Source of the DNA: Clostridium sp. CX1
GTDB taxonomy: Bacteria; Bacillota; Clostridia; Clostridiales; Clostridiaceae
Length of the DNA: 43,921 nt
Direction: 5' to 3'
Assembly (NCBI RefSeq): GCF_025398335.1
Contig: NZ_JAODOO010000023.1
Span: 1-43,921 of the forward strand
How positions within the stretch are numbered: position 1 is the stretch's first letter; each line of letters begins with the position of its first letter. Below, one piece after another: positions 41,070 through 43,921 of this stretch. The notes beneath the pieces were generated by a model. The model ran no database searches and had not been told where the DNA came from. It saw nothing but the letters and a program-made list of their open reading frames with translations. A program made the position numbers and the translations under genes.

Positions 41070-42443
41070 ATGAAAAAACTAATGAAATTTGCCCTGGCGC
41101 AAACGATGATTTTATCTTTAGTACTATCCACAAAGGCATTTGCCAGTGGAAGTAATGTGGGCAGAATTTACGGGATGGATAGATTTGAAACCTCAATTAA
41201 CGTTTCTAATAACTTCAGCAGCGGAACAGTAGAAAATGTTATTGTGGCTAGTGGAAATAACTTTCCTGATGCCTTAGCAGGAAGTGTTCTTTCAAAGAAG
41301 CTAAATGCTCCAATTCTTCTAGTTGATAAATCTTTAAGTGGAAGTAAAGACTCTATCAATTATATAAGAAACCACTTAGACACAAAGGGAACTGTTTATG
41401 TTTTAGGGGGACAGGCTTCTATAAGTGAAGAATATGTAAATTATATTAGATCCTTAGGCTTTAACAATATAAAAAGGCTAGGGGGAATAAATAGATTTGA
41501 TACTAATAAAGTTATTGTAGAAAGTATGAATGCAGCTAGCAAGACACCATTAGTTATAGTTAACGGCAACAACTTTCCTGATGCACTAAGTATATCAAGT
41601 ATTGCAGGTATTAAAGGTTATCCAATAATTTTAAGTAATCAAAACTCATTGCCAGATGAGGTAAAGGGAAAGATTAGTGAAATACAGCCTTCTTCTGTTT
41701 ATATTATAGGTGGACAAGGTTCCTTGAAGGATAGCATTATTTCTGAAGTAAAAGCTTTAGTTCCTAGTATAGAGGATGACAAAATTATAAGAATATGGGG
41801 TCAGGACAGATATGAGACTTCATTAAATATATGTAAGTATTTTAATCTAGATACCGATACTGTGGTAATTGCTAATGGAGAGAATTTCCCAGATGCTTTA
41901 TCTGGAAGTGCTTTGGCAGCAAAATTACAGGCTCCTATTTTGTTGACTAATGGAAGGGATATAGGTACTCAAAAGAGTTACATAGACACTACAAATTACA
42001 AAAATAAAATAATACTTGGCGGCAAGGGTGCTGTAAGTGATGATGTTGAAAATATACTAAAGGCCGTAGAAAAGAAACAGTTTACTATAACTAATAAGTA
42101 TGAGGAAAATGGAAAGTATTATATTGAAGGAAGGTATTCAAGATTCGTTACTGATATAAATGAAGCTTTAGAATATGAAAAAAGGACAGGCTACGATGTT
42201 GTTGATGAATACGAAGGACAATACTACATACCAGATGATGGTTTTGATATGCCTATAAGTGAAATTGTGAAGTTAGAAGTATCTAAGGATGCAGAACTAA
42301 CTAAGCTATATTTTAGTGATAACGGTGATATTTTATTAGTTAAAACTGATTTTACAGGCTTAGATATTCAAGTTAGTGACACCTTTGATTTAGTAATTGA
42401 AGATGGTGTTGTAGTGAAGATGGAACAGCAGTACAGACCATAG
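41070..42443 (+). CDS. Secreted CWB2 cell-wall-binding protein
   Basis: A 457-residue protein with a signal peptide (1-26, ending AFASG) and three CWB2 repeats at about 30-125, 126-222 and 223-325. Each opens with a GxxRxET/DTS-like motif (GMDRFETSINVS, GGINRFDTNKVI, GQDRYETSLNIC) and contains N-F-P-D-A-L and a V/I-L-GG turn. These repeats bind anionic wall polymers non-covalently. The last 130 residues are a distinct acidic beta-rich domain (YYIEGRYSRFVTDINEALEY onward), which probably carries the specific function; I do not recognise it. It is monocistronic with a near-consensus promoter, so expression may be high. Confidence 0.88.
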   Translation: MKKLMKFALAQTMILSLVLSTKAFASGSNVGRIYGMDRFETSINVSNNFSSGTVENVIVASGNNFPDALAGSVLSKKLNAPILLVDKSLSGSKDSINYIRNHLDTKGTVYVLGGQASISEEYVNYIRSLGFNNIKRLGGINRFDTNKVIVESMNAASKTPLVIVNGNNFPDALSISSIAGIKGYPIILSNQNSLPDEVKGKISEIQPSSVYIIGGQGSLKDSIISEVKALVPSIEDDKIIRIWGQDRYETSLNICKYFNLDTDTVVIANGENFPDALSGSALAAKLQAPILLTNGRDIGTQKSYIDTTNYKNKIILGGKGAVSDDVENILKAVEKKQFTITNKYEENGKYYIEGRYSRFVTDINEALEYEKRTGYDVVDEYEGQYYIPDDGFDMPISEIVKLEVSKDAELTKLYFSDNGDILLVKTDFTGLDIQVSDTFDLVIEDGVVVKMEQQYRP

Positions 42444-42524
42444 TTAAGATAAATTTCTATTACTATATCGAAGAGTTCTAGTGCAGCATTGTGGTTTTAG
42501 AGAAAGAGCTTTATTAATAGTAAA

Positions 42525-42570
42525 AGGGTTGGCTCCAATGACTTATGTATTTGGAGCCAACTCTTTTTTA
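42525..42570. terminator. Terminator between convergent genes
   Basis: AGGGTTGGCTCCAA pairs with TTGGAGCCAACTCT (one G-T pair) over 12 nt, followed by six T on the plus strand. On the minus strand the tail is shorter. Confidence 0.85.
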
Positions 42571-42571
42571 T

Positions 42572-43495
42572 TTAATGAATTTCGGTAAATTCACGGAAGT
42601 AGTACTTGCCGCCTATTTTATTAAACTTAATACCAAAGTCCATGCCATTTTTCTTTAGGTAAACATATACTTCCATATCATTTTTCACTGAAAGCTGAAA
42701 TTGGTTAAAATAAGGGGAAACCTCATCACCGCCAAATTCCGGTACAGCACTGATAAGTTTCTGAGCTTCCTGTTGAGGATTGAAAACACATTGTGCCAGC
42801 AGACCTTTCTCACCATAAGTAAGTCCAAAGAGTACCATATAGGCAGCACCGTAAATATTGGTGTTGTTAAAGGTTATATCTCCTCCTTGGTTCATAATCC
42901 CTTCAAGGTCCTTTATTGTTACTACTTGTCCTTTATGAGACTGCTCAAATGCTCTAAGCTTCGCACTAAGTTCTGGATCAGCATAGGGAGCAGGAGTATT
43001 AGTAGTTTGAGATATAGTGCTGGTATTTGGAGAATATTGAACCTCCTGTTTTGTTATAGTAGTATTGTTATTTACCGGTTCACTAGAAGAACTTGTATTA
43101 GAGGTATTTTCCTTTATAATAATTGATTTAGCAATCTTTTTAAATAAATCATAGTTGCTTTTGAAGAAATCCTCAGTAACCATAGCTTCTACTTTGTACA
43201 TACTAGTTTTTGTAAAAACATAGGCAGAAAATTCCTTAGAGTTTGCAGTATCATATTCAAATATGTAGACATTTTCTCCAGTAGATATTTTATCCGTTTC
43301 TAACCTTCTTGCATTTTCCTTTAATATTTCAATAAACTTGCTAGTATCGTTATCAGCAACAGGAGCAATATTGAAGGAAACTAGATTTTTTTCATCCTTG
43401 TATAAAATTTTTCCATAAGGGTCTGCAAGATTAGCTTTGTCTTTCCATTGTTTTGGGTAAGAAAACTCAAAAGTTGAATAAGTTTCTTTAATCAT
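42572..43495 (-). CDS. Hypothetical two-domain protein, probably missing its export signal
   Basis: The longest frame with a start codon gives 307 residues. The N-terminal domain (about 5-125; STFEFSYPKQWKDKANLADP, then FTKTSMYKVEAMV) resembles PsbP/DUF1795-like modules of secreted proteins. A Ser/Thr/Asn linker (about 128-170) and a second domain (about 175-307) follow. The frame stays open for about 17 codons upstream, reading GSKVAANNSSTEESD, without a start codon, and then meets the stop region of the DnaC-like gene. That stretch looks like the start of a mature lipoprotein (expected GC before SKVAANN), so the signal peptide and start have probably been lost. It may not be expressed. Confidence 0.6.
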   Translation of the reverse strand: MIKETYSTFEFSYPKQWKDKANLADPYGKILYKDEKNLVSFNIAPVADNDTSKFIEILKENARRLETDKISTGENVYIFEYDTANSKEFSAYVFTKTSMYKVEAMVTEDFFKSNYDLFKKIAKSIIIKENTSNTSSSSEPVNNNTTITKQEVQYSPNTSTISQTTNTPAPYADPELSAKLRAFEQSHKGQVVTIKDLEGIMNQGGDITFNNTNIYGAAYMVLFGLTYGEKGLLAQCVFNPQQEAQKLISAVPEFGGDEVSPYFNQFQLSVKNDMEVYVYLKKNGMDFGIKFNKIGGKYYFREFTEIH

Positions 43496-43532
43496 ATCAG
43501 ATTCTTCGGTGGAACTGTTGTTAGCAGCAACC

Positions 43533-43921
43533 TTACTCCCTATGGTTTATCCTATAGTTGCTTTCCCTTCCCTCCATTTCAATTATATAATCCTTACACA
43601 TCTCAATAATCCGGCTGCCTACCCCTTCATCAAAATACAGCAGCCTCTCTGAGGTAAACTCTGAAGACACAATAATAGGCAGGTTCTTCATGTACCTATA
43701 ATTAATTATTTCAAAGATTATGTTGATATCTGATTCATTAATTTTACCCTTAAATAGGTCGTCAATAATTAAAACCTCTGCAGATTTGTACTTTCTTATG
43801 CAGCTGGCGTAGTATTCCTCATCTAAAATGTTCTGTTTTAGTTTTAAGATTTCATCTCTATAGGACATATAAATTACATGAAAGCCCTTTGCTAAAAGGT
43901 TCAAGCCAATGGCAATGCTTA
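43533..43921 (-). CDS. DnaC/IstB-like AAA+ ATPase, C-terminal part (runs off the window)
   Basis: The frame is open to the window edge (SIAIGLNLLAKGFHVIYMSY begins at the edge), so a TTG start near 43904 would be artificial. Visible motifs are Walker B VLIIDDLFKG, sensor-1-like LPIIVSSEF and the ending VGSRIIEMCKDYIIEMEGRE, typical of phage and chromosomal DnaC-type helicase loaders. The Walker A is outside. The stop lies about 40 nt from the following gene. It may be a chromosomal DnaC copy or a mobile-element helper. Confidence 0.75.
   Translation of the reverse strand, partial: SIAIGLNLLAKGFHVIYMSYRDEILKLKQNILDEEYYASCIRKYKSAEVLIIDDLFKGKINESDINIIFEIINYRYMKNLPIIVSSEFTSERLLYFDEGVGSRIIEMCKDYIIEMEGRESNYRINHRE

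Overview
The window is AT-rich, with many TTG and GTG starts, strong AGGAGG-type ribosome binding sites and short intergenic terminators. Its families (CWB2 cell-wall-binding repeats, SLAP domain, class D sortase, AgrB/AgrD, two kinds of c-di-GMP riboswitch, and the C. difficile-type CD3072/CD3073 pair) point to a Clostridium sensu stricto or close relative. No rRNA, tRNA, phage or CRISPR array was seen. The taxon is an inference from gene content.

Layout. 1-607: the end of an IS3-family element beside a decayed IS21 transposase fragment. 725-4563: a polyprenyl-phosphate sugar transferase, an exported WG-repeat protein and a small lipoprotein. 4802-8122: a large CWB2/Ig-like surface protein. 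8540-12017: three tandem secreted TolC-family coiled-coil proteins. 12159-19686: a c-di-GMP-II riboswitch followed by a 2416-residue LPKTG-anchored SdrD-B/DUF11 adhesin. 19740-23005: a MITE-like palindrome, an exported Big2 protein, a possible structured RNA, a c-di-GMP-I riboswitch ahead of a secreted transglutaminase-like protein, and a class D sortase. 23011-23784: remnants of Uma2, nucleotidyltransferase and HEPN genes. 23993-27972: a MarR regulator, a lipoprotein HlyD-type adaptor and two ABC-2 permeases with no ATPase beside them. 28336-33260: a SLAP-domain protein, a second MarR regulator and a MacA/ATPase/MacB-like exporter. 33531-36581: an agr-like peptide signalling locus (kinase-less sensor, agrB, a small agrD) and a GGDEF/HD-GYP protein. 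36684-40944: a flavin/iron-sulfur membrane protein, an Rpn-type nuclease, a tiny membrane protein, and a divergent ECF S-component/desulfidase pair. 41070-43921: a second CWB2 protein, a probably N-terminally truncated secreted protein and a partial DnaC-like ATPase.

How the genes may work together. (1) A c-di-GMP surface circuit: a predicted c-di-GMP synthase/hydrolase, two riboswitches of different classes, a giant sortase substrate, a transglutaminase-like protein and the sortase lie within about 24 kb. (2) An envelope export circuit: the MarR gene at 29363 and the three-gene TolC-like operon at 8540 share an almost identical promoter-operator module (same -35-like element, same 10-nt gap, same 17-nt block, matching inverted half-site) although they lie 21 kb apart. 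This suggests that one regulator controls a MacAB-like exporter region and a set of TolC-like proteins that appear to lack outer-membrane beta-barrel segments. I regard this as the best candidate for an undescribed system here: a trans-envelope export apparatus in a single-membrane bacterium.
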